A program made the translations under genes and the position numbers. Below, piece after piece: positions 1-9,060 of a DNA stretch of 63,506 bases (the first letter of the stretch is position 1; every line of letters starts with the position of its first letter). The DNA is from Planctomycetota bacterium (GTDB lineage Bacteria; Planctomycetota; Phycisphaerae; Phycisphaerales; SM1A02). The stretch is taken from contig JAFMML010000003.1 in the NCBI GenBank assembly GCA_017859745.1, positions 1-63,506 on the forward strand. Reading direction: 5' to 3'. The notes beneath the pieces are model-generated. The model saw only the letters and a list, made by a program, of their open reading frames with translations. It searched no databases and had not been told where the DNA came from.

Positions 1-3
1 GGC

Positions 4-363
4 ATGGACCCCGACGACGAGGTCTGCCTCTGCTTTCGGGTGAGTCTTCGGAAGATCCGGAACTTCGTCCGAAGAACCGAGCCGCGGGTTCCGAGCCAGA
101 TCGCCGACTGTCTCGGGGCCGGCACCGGCTGCCGGTGGTGCGTGCCGTTCCTCGAGAAGCTGCATCGACAATGGGAGGCGGGCGAGCCCATGGGACTGCC
201 GATCGCCCCAGCGGAGTACGCGGCCAGACGGAGTCGCTATCGCCGCACCGGCGCCCGTGAGGTCCAAGAGGCGCCGAAGGAGGCGCCGAAGGAGGCGCCG
301 AAGGAGGCGCCGAAGCAGGTGCCGAAGGAGGATTCCGCATCCGGCGACCCGGTCGGGAAGTAG
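4..363 (+). CDS. BFD-like [2Fe-2S]-binding protein with EAPK-repeat tail
   Basis: A small protein with a bacterioferritin-associated-ferredoxin-like cluster motif. C8-x-C10 is followed about 30 residues later by C43-x2-C46 (GTGCRWC), the usual BFD ligand arrangement; an extra Cys lies at 36. After residue about 75 the protein becomes a low-complexity tail made of four EAPK units and a QVPK unit. BFD domains carry electrons or deliver iron, often as a ferredoxin for bacterioferritin or as a cluster domain in larger enzymes. The ATG at 4 is the first possible start in the window, so the gene could begin upstream. It ends 142 bp before the next gene, with a hairpin in between. The family call is fairly secure; the physiological partner is unknown. 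Confidence 0.75.
   Translation: MDPDDEVCLCFRVSLRKIRNFVRRTEPRVPSQIADCLGAGTGCRWCVPFLEKLHRQWEAGEPMGLPIAPAEYAARRSRYRRTGAREVQEAPKEAPKEAPKEAPKQVPKEDSASGDPVGK
268..327 (+). repeat. 12-bp tandem repeat in coding sequence (EAPK units)
   Basis: Four perfect copies of GAGGCGCCGAAG (268-315) are followed by one diverged copy (316-327). The period is a multiple of three, so the repeat adds EAPK tetrapeptides to the C-terminus of the BFD-like protein without breaking frame. Confidence 0.95.
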
Positions 364-371
364 GAACGTAC

Positions 372-395
372 GGTGGGCGGGGCGTTCCGCCCGCC
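372..395 (+). terminator. Hairpin after the BFD-like gene
   Basis: A 9-bp stem (372-380 with 387-395, one G.T wobble) encloses a 6-nt loop 8 bp after the stop codon. There is no U-tract, so it may be a weak or Rho-assisted terminator. Confidence 0.4.
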
Positions 396-396
396 A

Positions 397-402
397 TAGG
401 AT
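397..402 (+). promoter_or_regulatory. Possible -10 (TAGGAT) for the 506-13019 operon
   Basis: TAGGAT lies about 100 bp upstream of the first gene of the Bat-type operon and matches the TANNNT hexamers seen before many starts in this window. No clear -35 was found. If used, the operon would have a leader of roughly 95 nt. Confidence 0.3.
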
Positions 403-505
403 CGACCGTCATCCCTTGGTGTCGGATGGAGACCTGGCCGATCGGTCTCACGGTCGTTCGACCAGGGTCGTGAAGAACCCGGACTCCCTACTCCGGAACC
501 GCGTG

Positions 506-2305
506 ATGGACACTCCAACCGATCGCTCGCCATCCAAGCCTCGCTCGTCCGTCGACGCCGTGAGGTCCCTTGTCGCGGTCGGCCGCAGACGCCTGCGCCT
601 GCGGCGCCTCCTCGAGGCGTTGCCGACCTCGCTCCTCGCGTCGGCGATCGCGACGTTGGGCGCCGTGGGTCTCGATCGGGCGATGCCGGGCGTGCTTCCT
701 CCATGGTGGATCGTCGCGGTCGTGCTGGCGTCGGCGGGGCTGGTCGCCGCGATCGCGGTCGCGATGCGGAGAGACCCCAGCGAGTTCGCCGCGGCCGTCG
801 AGGTCGATCGAATCCTCGGCCTTCGCGATCGGCTGTCGGTCGCGATCGAGTCCGCCGGCCGAGAGGACCTCTTCGCCCGGGCCGCCTGCGAGGACGCCGA
901 GCGGGTCGCCCGAGATCCCGCGCACCGTCGGCAGATCCAGCAGGGCTTGCCCGCCGCGGCGCCTCCTCGCTGGTGGTGGCCGCTTCCGGCGTGGGCCGCG
1001 GCAATCGGATTCGCGCTGCTCCTGCCGCAACTGCGCGGAACGTCGGCGAGCGCCGAAACGCCGCCCGCCGAGGCGGTCCGCGAGGAGGCCAAGGAGAGCC
1101 TCGAAAGTCTGGTGGCGGAGATCGCCGAGAACGAGGCGCTGGCCGATGCCCTCGAGGGCGACGGCGCGTTCGAGTTCGACGACGCCGCCTTCGAAGACCT
1201 CGAGGATCCCGAGGAGATCCAACTCGAGGCGATTCGCCAGGTGACGGCGCTCGAGGAGCGGCTCGAGGCGCTGCTCCAGAGCGACGAGGCCCGCGCGGCG
1301 GACGCCCTTCGGGAGCAGTTCGCGGGTCTCGACGTGCCCGAGGATGGGCCCGCCCGCGATCTCGCCCTGGCCCTTCGGATGGGCGATCATGCGGCGGCGG
1401 CCGACGCGATCGAGGAGATGCGAGAGCGGCTCGAGCAGGGGGAGGAGGGCATGAGTGCCCAGGAGCGGCAGCAGCTCGCCGAGGCGCTGGAGCGACTCGC
1501 CGAACAACTTCAGCAGGACGCCGCGGACACGGATCGGCTCGACGACATGATGCGGGCGGCGGGTCTCGATCCGCAGGCGGCGGGTGAATTGAGCGATGCG
1601 GACCTCGAGCGCCTGCGGCAGATGGCCGAGCAGCTCGAGAATCTGAGCGAGTCGCAGCGCGAGGAGCTGATGCAGGCCGCCCGGGCCGCACAACGCTCCC
1701 AGCAGGACGCCACGCGGTTGTCCGAGGCGATGCGGCGGATGGCCGGACAGTGCTCGGGCGGCCCGAACGGCGAGATGGGCGAGGTCGCTTCGGGCACCTT
1801 CGGCAAGGACGCCCAAGAGATGCTCGGCGAACTCGATCGCATGCAGGCCATGATGCGGCAGGCTCGCGCCGCACAAGGGCAGTGCCGAGGCAAGGCTCGC
1901 GGTCTTGGTGGGCAGGGCTTCATCCGCCCCGGCGACGGCAACGGCGACAGCGAGGGGCCGGGCATGGGCGGACGCGGTCGCGGACGCGGCGGCGTCGCGC
2001 CGCGAGCCGAAACGCCAACCGGAACCGAGATCGTTCGCGAGGCCGGCGAGATCGGCGCCGGCGATGTGATCGCACGGGAGTTCTTCGAAGGGCCGCTCGA
2101 CGTGGGCGAGGCGAGAATCCCGCTCGAGCGGATCGAGCGTCGCCTCGAGGCGGCCGATCCCGCCGCCGCGACCGGCGACGATCCGGTGCCGCCGCATCTG
2201 CGCGACGCCCACCGGCACTACTTCGGCTCGCTGCGTCGCATGGTGCGCCCGGAGACGCCGTCCGCGACGACGCCGGAGTCCTCGGACAAGGGCGGATCGG
2301 AGTGA
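506..2305 (+). CDS. Coiled-coil membrane protein at the head of a Bat/MoxR operon
   Basis: A 599-residue protein of unknown function. Two hydrophobic segments lie near residues 33-50 and 58-78, and a third near 150-170. A long acidic, Gln/Glu-rich region with strong coiled-coil character follows (about 190-460), then a Gly/Arg-rich linker and a C-terminal segment. The layout resembles DUF4175-like proteins that lie beside VWA and MoxR genes in planctomycetes; I infer a role in the same membrane complex. The ATG at 506 was chosen because upstream sequence in the same frame is arginine-rich shadow coding from the EAPK repeat. The next gene starts with GTG inside this stop codon (GTGA), which indicates translational coupling. 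Confidence 0.75.
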   Translation: MDTPTDRSPSKPRSSVDAVRSLVAVGRRRLRLRRLLEALPTSLLASAIATLGAVGLDRAMPGVLPPWWIVAVVLASAGLVAAIAVAMRRDPSEFAAAVEVDRILGLRDRLSVAIESAGREDLFARAACEDAERVARDPAHRRQIQQGLPAAAPPRWWWPLPAWAAAIGFALLLPQLRGTSASAETPPAEAVREEAKESLESLVAEIAENEALADALEGDGAFEFDDAAFEDLEDPEEIQLEAIRQVTALEERLEALLQSDEARAADALREQFAGLDVPEDGPARDLALALRMGDHAAAADAIEEMRERLEQGEEGMSAQERQQLAEALERLAEQLQQDAADTDRLDDMMRAAGLDPQAAGELSDADLERLRQMAEQLENLSESQREELMQAARAAQRSQQDATRLSEAMRRMAGQCSGGPNGEMGEVASGTFGKDAQEMLGELDRMQAMMRQARAAQGQCRGKARGLGGQGFIRPGDGNGDSEGPGMGGRGRGRGGVAPRAETPTGTEIVREAGEIGAGDVIAREFFEGPLDVGEARIPLERIERRLEAADPAAATGDDPVPPHLRDAHRHYFGSLRRMVRPETPSATTPESSDKGGSE

Positions 2306-3438
2306 TCCGCCCGGTCGTTCCGTCTCGCATCGCGCGCCGGAGCGCCGCGGCCTTCGTCGGCGCCGCGCTTTCTGCCGCGCTTTCTGCCGCACTTTCTATC
2401 GCATCGGGATGTGGGGATGGGCGGCCGCAGGTCGTGGCGTACGTCTCGGCGGACGACGCCGTGGCGCGACCGATTCTCGAGGCGTTCGAGGACGAACATG
2501 GTGTGCGGGTGCTGGTGCGGTACGACACCGAAGCGACCAAGACCACCGGGCTGGTCAACCGGATTCGCGCCGAACGCGATCGCCCGGCGGCGGATCTTCT
2601 CTGGTCGAGCGAGCCGTTCATGATGGCGCAACTCGCCGACGAGGGCCTGCTCGAAGCGCCGCCCGCGGAGGTGCTGCCCGACTGGCCGGACGCCCTCAAG
2701 GATGGCGATCGGCGCTGGCACGCGTTCTCGGGCAGAGCGAGGGTCGTGGTCTACTCGCCCGAGCGGGTCGATGCGGCGGAGGCGCCGGCCACCTGGATGG
2801 ACCTGCTCGACGAGCGATGGCGGGGGCGAGTGGTCATGGCGGATCCTCGATTCGGCACCACCCGCGGACACCTCGGCGCGATGAAGCGGTACTGGGATCG
2901 AAACGTCATGCCCGGCTACTACGGGGCGTTCCTCCAGGGCCTTGCCGAGAACGAAGTGCGCCTGCTTCCCGGGGGGAACGCCGCCGTGGTCGAAGCGGTC
3001 GCGTCGGGCGAGGCGGAGGTCGGCCTGACGGACACCGACGACGTCTTCGCCGCTCGGGACCGAGGCCTCGCGGTCGCGATGGTCATGCCGCGTCACGATC
3101 CCGACGAGATCGTGCCCGGCGGTGGCACTCTGGTGGTGCCCAACACCGTCGCGCTGGTCCGGGGCGGCCCGAATCGGGAACTCGCGATCGAGCTGCTCGA
3201 GCATCTGCTGTCGGCGGAGGTCGAGTTGGCGCTGCTGCGTTCGCCTTCGCGGAACGTGCCGCTGGTCCACGCCGGTGCGATGACCGCCGCCGACGCCGAG
3301 CGTGCCGCGGCGGCGACGGTCGCGGATCCGCTGCGGGTCGACCTCGGGCGTGCCGCGGCGGCGATGCCTGCAGCGGTCGAGGACGCGATGTCGGTGCTGA
3401 TGCCGCAGGGATCCGACGCATCGTCCGGACGCGATTGA
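2302..3438 (+). CDS. ABC transporter solute-binding lipoprotein (Fe(III)/thiamine type)
   Basis: A 378-residue extracellular solute-binding protein. The N-terminus has basic residues (RIARR), an Ala/Leu-rich stretch and a lipobox ending ASGC37, so export and lipid anchoring are expected. The mature part resembles the FbpA/FutA/ThiB group, with a stretch near residue 95 reading ADLLWSSEPFMMAQLADEGLL. Such proteins bind ferric iron, thiamine or similar ligands and hand them to an FbpB-type permease; a permease of that type is encoded directly downstream. The start is a GTG overlapping the previous stop. The signal peptide contains a 12-bp triplication encoding AALS units. No ABC ATPase gene occurs in the operon. 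The ligand cannot be read from sequence. Confidence 0.8.
   Translation: MIRPVVPSRIARRSAAAFVGAALSAALSAALSIASGCGDGRPQVVAYVSADDAVARPILEAFEDEHGVRVLVRYDTEATKTTGLVNRIRAERDRPAADLLWSSEPFMMAQLADEGLLEAPPAEVLPDWPDALKDGDRRWHAFSGRARVVVYSPERVDAAEAPATWMDLLDERWRGRVVMADPRFGTTRGHLGAMKRYWDRNVMPGYYGAFLQGLAENEVRLLPGGNAAVVEAVASGEAEVGLTDTDDVFAARDRGLAVAMVMPRHDPDEIVPGGGTLVVPNTVALVRGGPNRELAIELLEHLLSAEVELALLRSPSRNVPLVHAGAMTAADAERAAAATVADPLRVDLGRAAAAMPAAVEDAMSVLMPQGSDASSGRD
2362..2397 (+). repeat. 12-bp triplication in a signal peptide
   Basis: Two perfect and one slightly diverged copies of GCCGCGCTTTCT encode repeated AALS inside the hydrophobic core of the lipoprotein signal peptide. Confidence 0.9.
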
Positions 3439-3439
3439 G

Positions 3440-6049
3440 GTGGGGGCGGCTCCGCTCACCGGCTTCACCACGGCGACGGTTCTGGCGTTGCCGGCGGTGG
3501 TGGTTCCGATCGTGCTCGTGGTCGCGGCGATCGGTTCGGGCTTCGGGGGCTCCGGTGAATCGACGGTCGAGGGTGCGGCGGCGTTCCGTGGCGCCGAGAC
3601 GCTGTGGCGCACCGTCGGTTGGACGGCATCGATCGGTGCGTTGGCGGCCCTGGCGGGTTGGGCGCCGGGGCGCCGACTGGCCGCCGGAGGGGCCCGCTGG
3701 CTCGCCTTCGCGGCGGTCCTTCCCCTGATGCTTCCGGGGTGGCTGCTGTTCCACGGCTTCTGGACCGCCATCGGCCCCGGCACGTTCGTGGGCGATCTGG
3801 CCTCGCGCCTGGATCAGGTTCGCCTGCTTCGGGAACTGGCCCTCGGCGCGGGGCTGCTTGCCGCGTGCTGGCCGTTGGCGGCGTGGAGCGTGGCGATCGA
3901 ACGGCGAGGACGCGAGTGCTCTTCGGCGGCATTGGAGGCGATCGACGGCCTGCCCTGGGCTCGCCGGATCGCGATCGCGTTTCGGGAGGATCGCGCTGCG
4001 CTGCTGCGCGGTGCGGTCATGGCGATGCTGCTGCTCTGGTCGACGACGGTCGCCTTCGATCTCGCCGGGGTCCGCACGTTCGGATTCGAGCTCCGCACGC
4101 TCGACGCGGAGGGCGCATCGACGGCGACGATCCTGGCACTGGGATGGCCCGGGCTGCTGCCGGGCATCGCGCTGCTGGCGATCGTGACGTCCCTGCCTTC
4201 GCCGCGAGAGGACGCGACAACCGAATCCGCACCGGGTGGACGGTGGAGCATCGCGCTCTGGTCGACGGTCGTGCTCGTGGGCGTGCCGATCCTCCTCATG
4301 GCATGGGGAGTGTTGCGGGATTCGGGCCTGGATCCCGAGGCGCTGCGGGCCTTCGCGATTCTTCACGGTCCGTCGGTGCTGCCGACGTTGGCCGTGGCCG
4401 GTTCGACGGCGGCCTTGGCGGGCATCCTCGCGGCGGCGCTGGTGGTGGCGTGGGCGCCGGCGCCGGGACGTCCTTCGAACCTGCTCCGGATCGGTCTCGC
4501 GATCGAAGCGCTGGCCTGGACCGTGGCCGCGGGAATGCCCTCGGCAGTGCTGGCGGCCGCGGTCATCGATCTCTGGAATCGTCCGGTCGTGGATTGGGTG
4601 CATCGGTCGCCGGCGATTCTGGTTCTCGGCCTGCTTGGTCGATTCGGCGTCGTGGCGGTGGCGACCGCGTGGTGGCTGTCTCGTCGTCGTCCATCCGGCG
4701 AGAGCGCCCTCTCGGCGATCGACGGCCCGCGGCGTCTCGGCGAGGTGTTGGCGATCGAGCGATCCCGAGTCCTCGCAGCGGCGCTCGCCACCTTCGCGGC
4801 GGTCTTCTCGCTCTCGCTTGGCGAAGTCGCGCTTTCGAGCCGGCTGGCACCGCCCGGTGACGCCTGGCTCGCGACGGCGGTCCTCAACGCGATCCACTAC
4901 CAGCGCGGCGAGACCGTGTTGATCGCGGCCTTGGCGATGCTGGTCGCGGGGGTTCTGGCGTCGTCGACGGCGCTGTGGGCGTTTCGCCCGAGGCGCAGGT
5001 CGCCCGGCGGCGGGGGGCTCGTGGCGATCGCCTCGGGACTGTCGCTGGTGGCGCTGGCGGCCTCGCTTCCCGGATGCGATTCCAGGGATGGCGCGCCGTC
5101 GTCGCCAGGCATGGAGGCCGCCATGGACGACGAGTCGCCCCCACCGGTGCCGGCGACCTTCACCGTGGGCGGACAGGGCACCGTGCCGGGGCGTTTCAGG
5201 ACCCCGCGGGCCGTCGAGTTCGCGCCTGACCGAGATGCCCTGCTGGTCGTCGACCGGAGCGGTCGCCTGCAGCGCATCGATCTTGACGAGGCGAGGAGAG
5301 GTCGGGCCGATGCGGTGTGGCCGCTGCCCGAGTTCGACATGGGATTTCCGACCGGTCTCACCGTGATCGACGATCTCATCGTCGTGGCCGACACCCACGA
5401 GCATCGGGTGCTGGTGCTCGACGCGGAAGGCCGGATGCTCGAGACCTTCGGGCGCTACGGAACGGGGCCGGGAGAGTTCGTGTATCCGACCGACGTCGTC
5501 GAGACGACCGATGGTCGCCTGTTCGTGGCGGAGTACGGAGGCAACGACCGGGTGCAGCTCTTCGACGCGGATCGACGATCGCTGCTCGCCTTCGATGCCG
5601 GGGAGACGGGGATGCCATTCCGGCGACCGCAGTCCCTCGCGCTCGCGCCCGACGGCGAGGAGCTGTTCATCGCCGACGCCTGCAACCACCGCGTCGTGGT
5701 GGTCGATCTCGAGGGTCGGGTACGGCGGGTGCTGGGTGAACTTGGCCGCGACCCGGGCCGTCTCGCCTACCCCTACGGCATCGCCTTCGATGGCCGAGGC
5801 GGCCTGTTGGTCGCGGAGTTCGGCAACAATCGCCTGCAGCGGCTCGATCCGGCCACCGGCGCCTCGCTGGGATGCTGGGGCGGCTTCGGCGAGGGGGAGG
5901 GACGCCTGCGATATCCTTGGTCCGTGGCGGTGCGGGACGGCCGCGTCGCGGTGCTCGACTCCGGCAACCACCGCATGATGCTTCTCGAGATCGATGCCCT
6001 GCTGGGGCCGACGCGCGGGCCGGACACCGAAGAGGAGTCCTCGCCGTGA
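3440..6049 (+). CDS. Fused FbpB/ThiP-like ABC permease and NHL beta-propeller
   Basis: An uninterrupted 869-codon frame joins two usually separate proteins. Residues 1 to about 520 form a two-half permease with about 12 transmembrane segments; the first half carries an EAA-like loop near residues 155-175 (ALEAIDGLPWARRIAIAF). Residues 528-546 then form a further hydrophobic stretch ending LPGC, which looks like a lipobox, preceded by an RPRRRSPGGGG linker. Residues about 560-850 contain NHL-type propeller repeats (for example FRTPRAVEF, FVYPTDVVE, FRRPQSLAL, LAYPYGIAF, LRYPWSVAV). With 12 segments the permease ends in the cytoplasm, so the extra segment would put the propeller outside. The GTG start lies 2 nt after the preceding stop. 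The permease presumably works with the solute-binding protein encoded upstream. An internal GTG at 5021 could alternatively start a separate lipoprotein. Confidence 0.75.
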   Translation: MGAAPLTGFTTATVLALPAVVVPIVLVVAAIGSGFGGSGESTVEGAAAFRGAETLWRTVGWTASIGALAALAGWAPGRRLAAGGARWLAFAAVLPLMLPGWLLFHGFWTAIGPGTFVGDLASRLDQVRLLRELALGAGLLAACWPLAAWSVAIERRGRECSSAALEAIDGLPWARRIAIAFREDRAALLRGAVMAMLLLWSTTVAFDLAGVRTFGFELRTLDAEGASTATILALGWPGLLPGIALLAIVTSLPSPREDATTESAPGGRWSIALWSTVVLVGVPILLMAWGVLRDSGLDPEALRAFAILHGPSVLPTLAVAGSTAALAGILAAALVVAWAPAPGRPSNLLRIGLAIEALAWTVAAGMPSAVLAAAVIDLWNRPVVDWVHRSPAILVLGLLGRFGVVAVATAWWLSRRRPSGESALSAIDGPRRLGEVLAIERSRVLAAALATFAAVFSLSLGEVALSSRLAPPGDAWLATAVLNAIHYQRGETVLIAALAMLVAGVLASSTALWAFRPRRRSPGGGGLVAIASGLSLVALAASLPGCDSRDGAPSSPGMEAAMDDESPPPVPATFTVGGQGTVPGRFRTPRAVEFAPDRDALLVVDRSGRLQRIDLDEARRGRADAVWPLPEFDMGFPTGLTVIDDLIVVADTHEHRVLVLDAEGRMLETFGRYGTGPGEFVYPTDVVETTDGRLFVAEYGGNDRVQLFDADRRSLLAFDAGETGMPFRRPQSLALAPDGEELFIADACNHRVVVVDLEGRVRRVLGELGRDPGRLAYPYGIAFDGRGGLLVAEFGNNRLQRLDPATGASLGCWGGFGEGEGRLRYPWSVAVRDGRVAVLDSGNHRMMLLEIDALLGPTRGPDTEEESSP

Positions 6050-9000
6050 CGCTGGGCCCGCTTCGATTCGAGCATCCGGGCTGGCTTCTGCTGCTGTTGC
6101 TGATCCCCTTGGCGTGGTGGATCGCCCGGGCCGGACGCGGATCGCTCTCGCGAGGGCGACGGACGACTTCGCTGGTGGTGCGGGCGCTGGTGATCCTGGC
6201 GCTCACCGCCGCGCTCGCCGAGCCGAGCGTCGTGCATCGGAGCGACGACCTCGCGGTGATCGTGGTGGCCGATGCGAGTCGCTCGGTTCCGCGCGATCGT
6301 CTCGAGGAGGCCGAGCGTTTCGTCGTCGCGGCAGCGGAGGCCCGCGAACGTCCCGAGGACCGGCTCGCGGTGGTGACCGTCGCCCAGGCCGCCGAGGTCG
6401 CGGCATTGCCCGAGGCGGGGACGGAGCCGGGATTCGGAGGGCACGCCGGTGCCGATGCGGGGACCAATCTCGCCGAAGGACTCCGCCTGGCCCTTGCGAT
6501 CGTGCCGCAGGACGCGGCGGCGCGGATCCTGCTGGTCTCCGACGGCAACGAAACGGACGACCGGGTGCTCGAAGCCGCGGATCTCGCCCGCGCGAACCGC
6601 GTGCCCGTCGACGTCCTGCCGATCCGCTACCGCCGCGACGGCGAGATCGTGCTGGAGGAGCTTCGGGCGCCGACCCGAGCCCGCGTCGGCCAGACCGTGG
6701 AGTTGCGGGTCTCCCTTCGAAGCGGCGCAGCGGCGTCGGGGCGTCTGGTGCTTCGGCACGACGATCGCCTCGTCGATCTCGATCCCTCCGGCCCCGGCAC
6801 CGGTCTTCCGCTCATGCTCGAGCCGGGGGTCAACACGTTCCTCGTTCCGGTCTCGCTCGATCGCTCGGGCGCGCATCGCTTCGAGGCGGTCTTCGAGCCG
6901 GACGAGGGCGCCCCGGACGTCGTCGCGGAGAACAACCGCGGCGCCGCGGCAACCTTCATCTCCGGCGAGGGGCGGGTGCTGATCCTCGACGTCGCCGACG
7001 ACGGCGCGGCACTGGAGGAGGTGCTTCGCACCGCGGGCATCGAGGTGGAGCGACGCAGTCCCGAGGTCCTCGGAGGCCGCGCGGCGACGACGATCGCCGG
7101 GTTCGATGCGGTGGTCCTTGCGAACGTGCCGCGATGGGCGATCGACCCCGCCACCGACCGGCTGCTGCGCGGATACGTCCACGATCTCGGCGGCGGCCTG
7201 ATGATGATGGGCGGGGACCGTTCGTTCGGGGCCGGCGGCTGGATCGACTCCGAGACCGCCGAGGCGATTCCGGTCGAGATGGACCCCCCGCAGGAGCGAC
7301 AGCTGGTTCGCGGCGTGCTCGGCCTGATCATGCACTCCTGCGAGATGGCCGAGGGCAACTACTGGAGCGAGCAGGTCGCGATCTCCGCGATCGAGGCGCT
7401 CACCGCCGAGGACTACGCGGGCATCATCACCTTCGAGTGGGGCGCCTCGAACGAGACCAGTTGGGCGCATCCGCTCCAACCCGTTGGAGACAAGAGCCGA
7501 GCGGTGGCGGCGGCGCGTCGCATGACCGTCGGCGACATGCCCGACTTCGGTCCCTCGATCGATCTCCTCGTGCGGGGCATCTCCGATCTCGAGGCCGAGG
7601 GCGGCGTCCGTTTCGGCCAGCGGCACGCGATCATCATCTCCGACGGCGACGCGATGCCCCCCTCGGAGGCCCTCGTCGAGCGGGCCATCGATCTCGGACT
7701 CACCATCACCACGGTCATGGTCGCGGGGCACGGTTCGGCGATCGACCGCCTCAACATGGAGCGGCTCGCGCAGTTCACCGGAGGCACCTTCTACGAAGTC
7801 GACGATCCCAACGCGTTGCCCGAGATCTTCATCAAGGAGGCGGTGGTGGTCAGCCGCTCGCTGATCGTCGACGACGCCCCGTTCGTGCCGACGTCGACTC
7901 CCGATCCGGGTGGGCCGTTGAGTTCGACGTCGGGCGTGCCGCCCCTGCTGGGCTACGTCCTGACGGTCCCGCGAGAGGGGCTCGCGAGGGTGGTGCTGGA
8001 GCGACGCACCAACGAGAGCGACGATCCGATCTACGCGTGGTGGAACCACGGGACCGGCCGCGCCATCGCGTTCACGAGCGACTTCAGCGGGCGTTGGGGG
8101 CGGGAGTGGCTCGGATGGGCCGGCGCCTCGGCGTTCTGGGAGGAGTCGATGCGGTGGCTGATGCGGTCGGCGGCTCCGCGGGATCTGGTGTTGCGGACCA
8201 GAATCGACGGCAAGGAGGCCGTCGTCGAGGTCGAGTCGATGGCCGAGGATGGCGGTCCTCGCGGCTTCCTCGCCGCCGAAGGTCGCCTCGTGCGTCCCGA
8301 CGGTTCGGTGGAGGTGCTGCCCCTGCGCCAGACCGGACCGGGCCGGGCGGCGGGACGATTTTCGATCGACTCGTTCGGTTCGCACCTCGTCAGCGTCGCC
8401 GTGCCCGGCGAGGACGGGACGCGGGGGACCATCCAGGGTGCGGTCACCGTGCCGTATGCCCGCGAGTTTCTGGCGACCCGCGACGACTCGGCGCTGCTTC
8501 GCGCCGTGGCCGAGCGAACCGGAGGCAGGGTGATCGACATGGGCGATCCCCGACTCGCCGACCTGTTCCTGCACGAGGCGGTGGCGGTGCCGCTGGCGCC
8601 GCGACGCTTCTGGGACATCCTGATCCTGGTGGCGCTGGGGTTGTTCCTGATCGACGTCGCGGTGCGTCGTCTGAGCCTGTTCGGGGATGGCGGAGGGGTG
8701 CTGTCGCGCCTCGCCGGGCGTCGGTCGAGCGGCGGAGATGGGCGCAGCGTGGCGGCGTGGCAGCGGGCCCGCGCTCGCGCCGGTGGAGAGCCCGAGTTCG
8801 ACTCCCCGACCGACGCCCCCGACACGGCACGAGGTGTGGTGGCGCCTCGTCCGACGGCCAAGGACCCCGCGGTCCGACCCGCCGAAACGCCCGCGACGCC
8901 GAACGCCGGCGATTCGTCGAGTGCTTCGGGGTCCGACTCGGGCCCGGATTCGAACTCGCAGGAGCCCTCCTCGGAGAGCGTGAGCCACACCTCTCGCCTC

Positions 9001-9060
9001 CTGCTGGCGAAACGCAAGGCCCGTGGCGAGGCGGGAGAGGGAGGCGGCCATGGCGCCTGA
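6046..9060 (+). CDS. Large membrane VWA / glutamine-amidotransferase-like protein
   Basis: A 1004-residue protein of the BatA/DUF1355-like type found beside MoxR in planctomycetes. Two N-terminal membrane segments (about 10-28 and 43-58) precede a VWA domain with an intact MIDAS start D76-A-S78-R-S80. A class-I amidotransferase-like region follows (about 307-420, with GGGLMMMGGDRSFGAGGW). Next comes a second VWA-like region whose MIDAS is degenerate (MHSCEMAEG instead of DxSxS) but which keeps IISDGD. One more membrane segment lies near 855-878, ahead of a disordered acidic tail. Such proteins are thought to be periplasmic-facing partners of MoxR chaperone ATPases in envelope stress tolerance; that role is inferred. 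The start is a GTG overlapping the previous stop. Confidence 0.8.
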   Translation: MTLGPLRFEHPGWLLLLLLIPLAWWIARAGRGSLSRGRRTTSLVVRALVILALTAALAEPSVVHRSDDLAVIVVADASRSVPRDRLEEAERFVVAAAEARERPEDRLAVVTVAQAAEVAALPEAGTEPGFGGHAGADAGTNLAEGLRLALAIVPQDAAARILLVSDGNETDDRVLEAADLARANRVPVDVLPIRYRRDGEIVLEELRAPTRARVGQTVELRVSLRSGAAASGRLVLRHDDRLVDLDPSGPGTGLPLMLEPGVNTFLVPVSLDRSGAHRFEAVFEPDEGAPDVVAENNRGAAATFISGEGRVLILDVADDGAALEEVLRTAGIEVERRSPEVLGGRAATTIAGFDAVVLANVPRWAIDPATDRLLRGYVHDLGGGLMMMGGDRSFGAGGWIDSETAEAIPVEMDPPQERQLVRGVLGLIMHSCEMAEGNYWSEQVAISAIEALTAEDYAGIITFEWGASNETSWAHPLQPVGDKSRAVAAARRMTVGDMPDFGPSIDLLVRGISDLEAEGGVRFGQRHAIIISDGDAMPPSEALVERAIDLGLTITTVMVAGHGSAIDRLNMERLAQFTGGTFYEVDDPNALPEIFIKEAVVVSRSLIVDDAPFVPTSTPDPGGPLSSTSGVPPLLGYVLTVPREGLARVVLERRTNESDDPIYAWWNHGTGRAIAFTSDFSGRWGREWLGWAGASAFWEESMRWLMRSAAPRDLVLRTRIDGKEAVVEVESMAEDGGPRGFLAAEGRLVRPDGSVEVLPLRQTGPGRAAGRFSIDSFGSHLVSVAVPGEDGTRGTIQGAVTVPYAREFLATRDDSALLRAVAERTGGRVIDMGDPRLADLFLHEAVAVPLAPRRFWDILILVALGLFLIDVAVRRLSLFGDGGGVLSRLAGRRSSGGDGRSVAAWQRARARAGGEPEFDSPTDAPDTARGVVAPRPTAKDPAVRPAETPATPNAGDSSSASGSDSGPDSNSQEPSSESVSHTSRLLLAKRKARGEAGEGGGHGA

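Noticed and set aside
257-505. N-terminal extension of the coiled-coil protein to 257
   Set aside because: The extension is translated from the 12-bp repeat of the preceding gene in another frame (poly-Arg) and does not belong to a real protein.
237-1874. Long minus-strand frame of about 545 codons, rich in Arg and Pro
   Set aside because: It is the antisense of a real gene. High-GC codon bias removes stops from the complementary frame; the translation is Arg/Pro/Ser filler without motifs.
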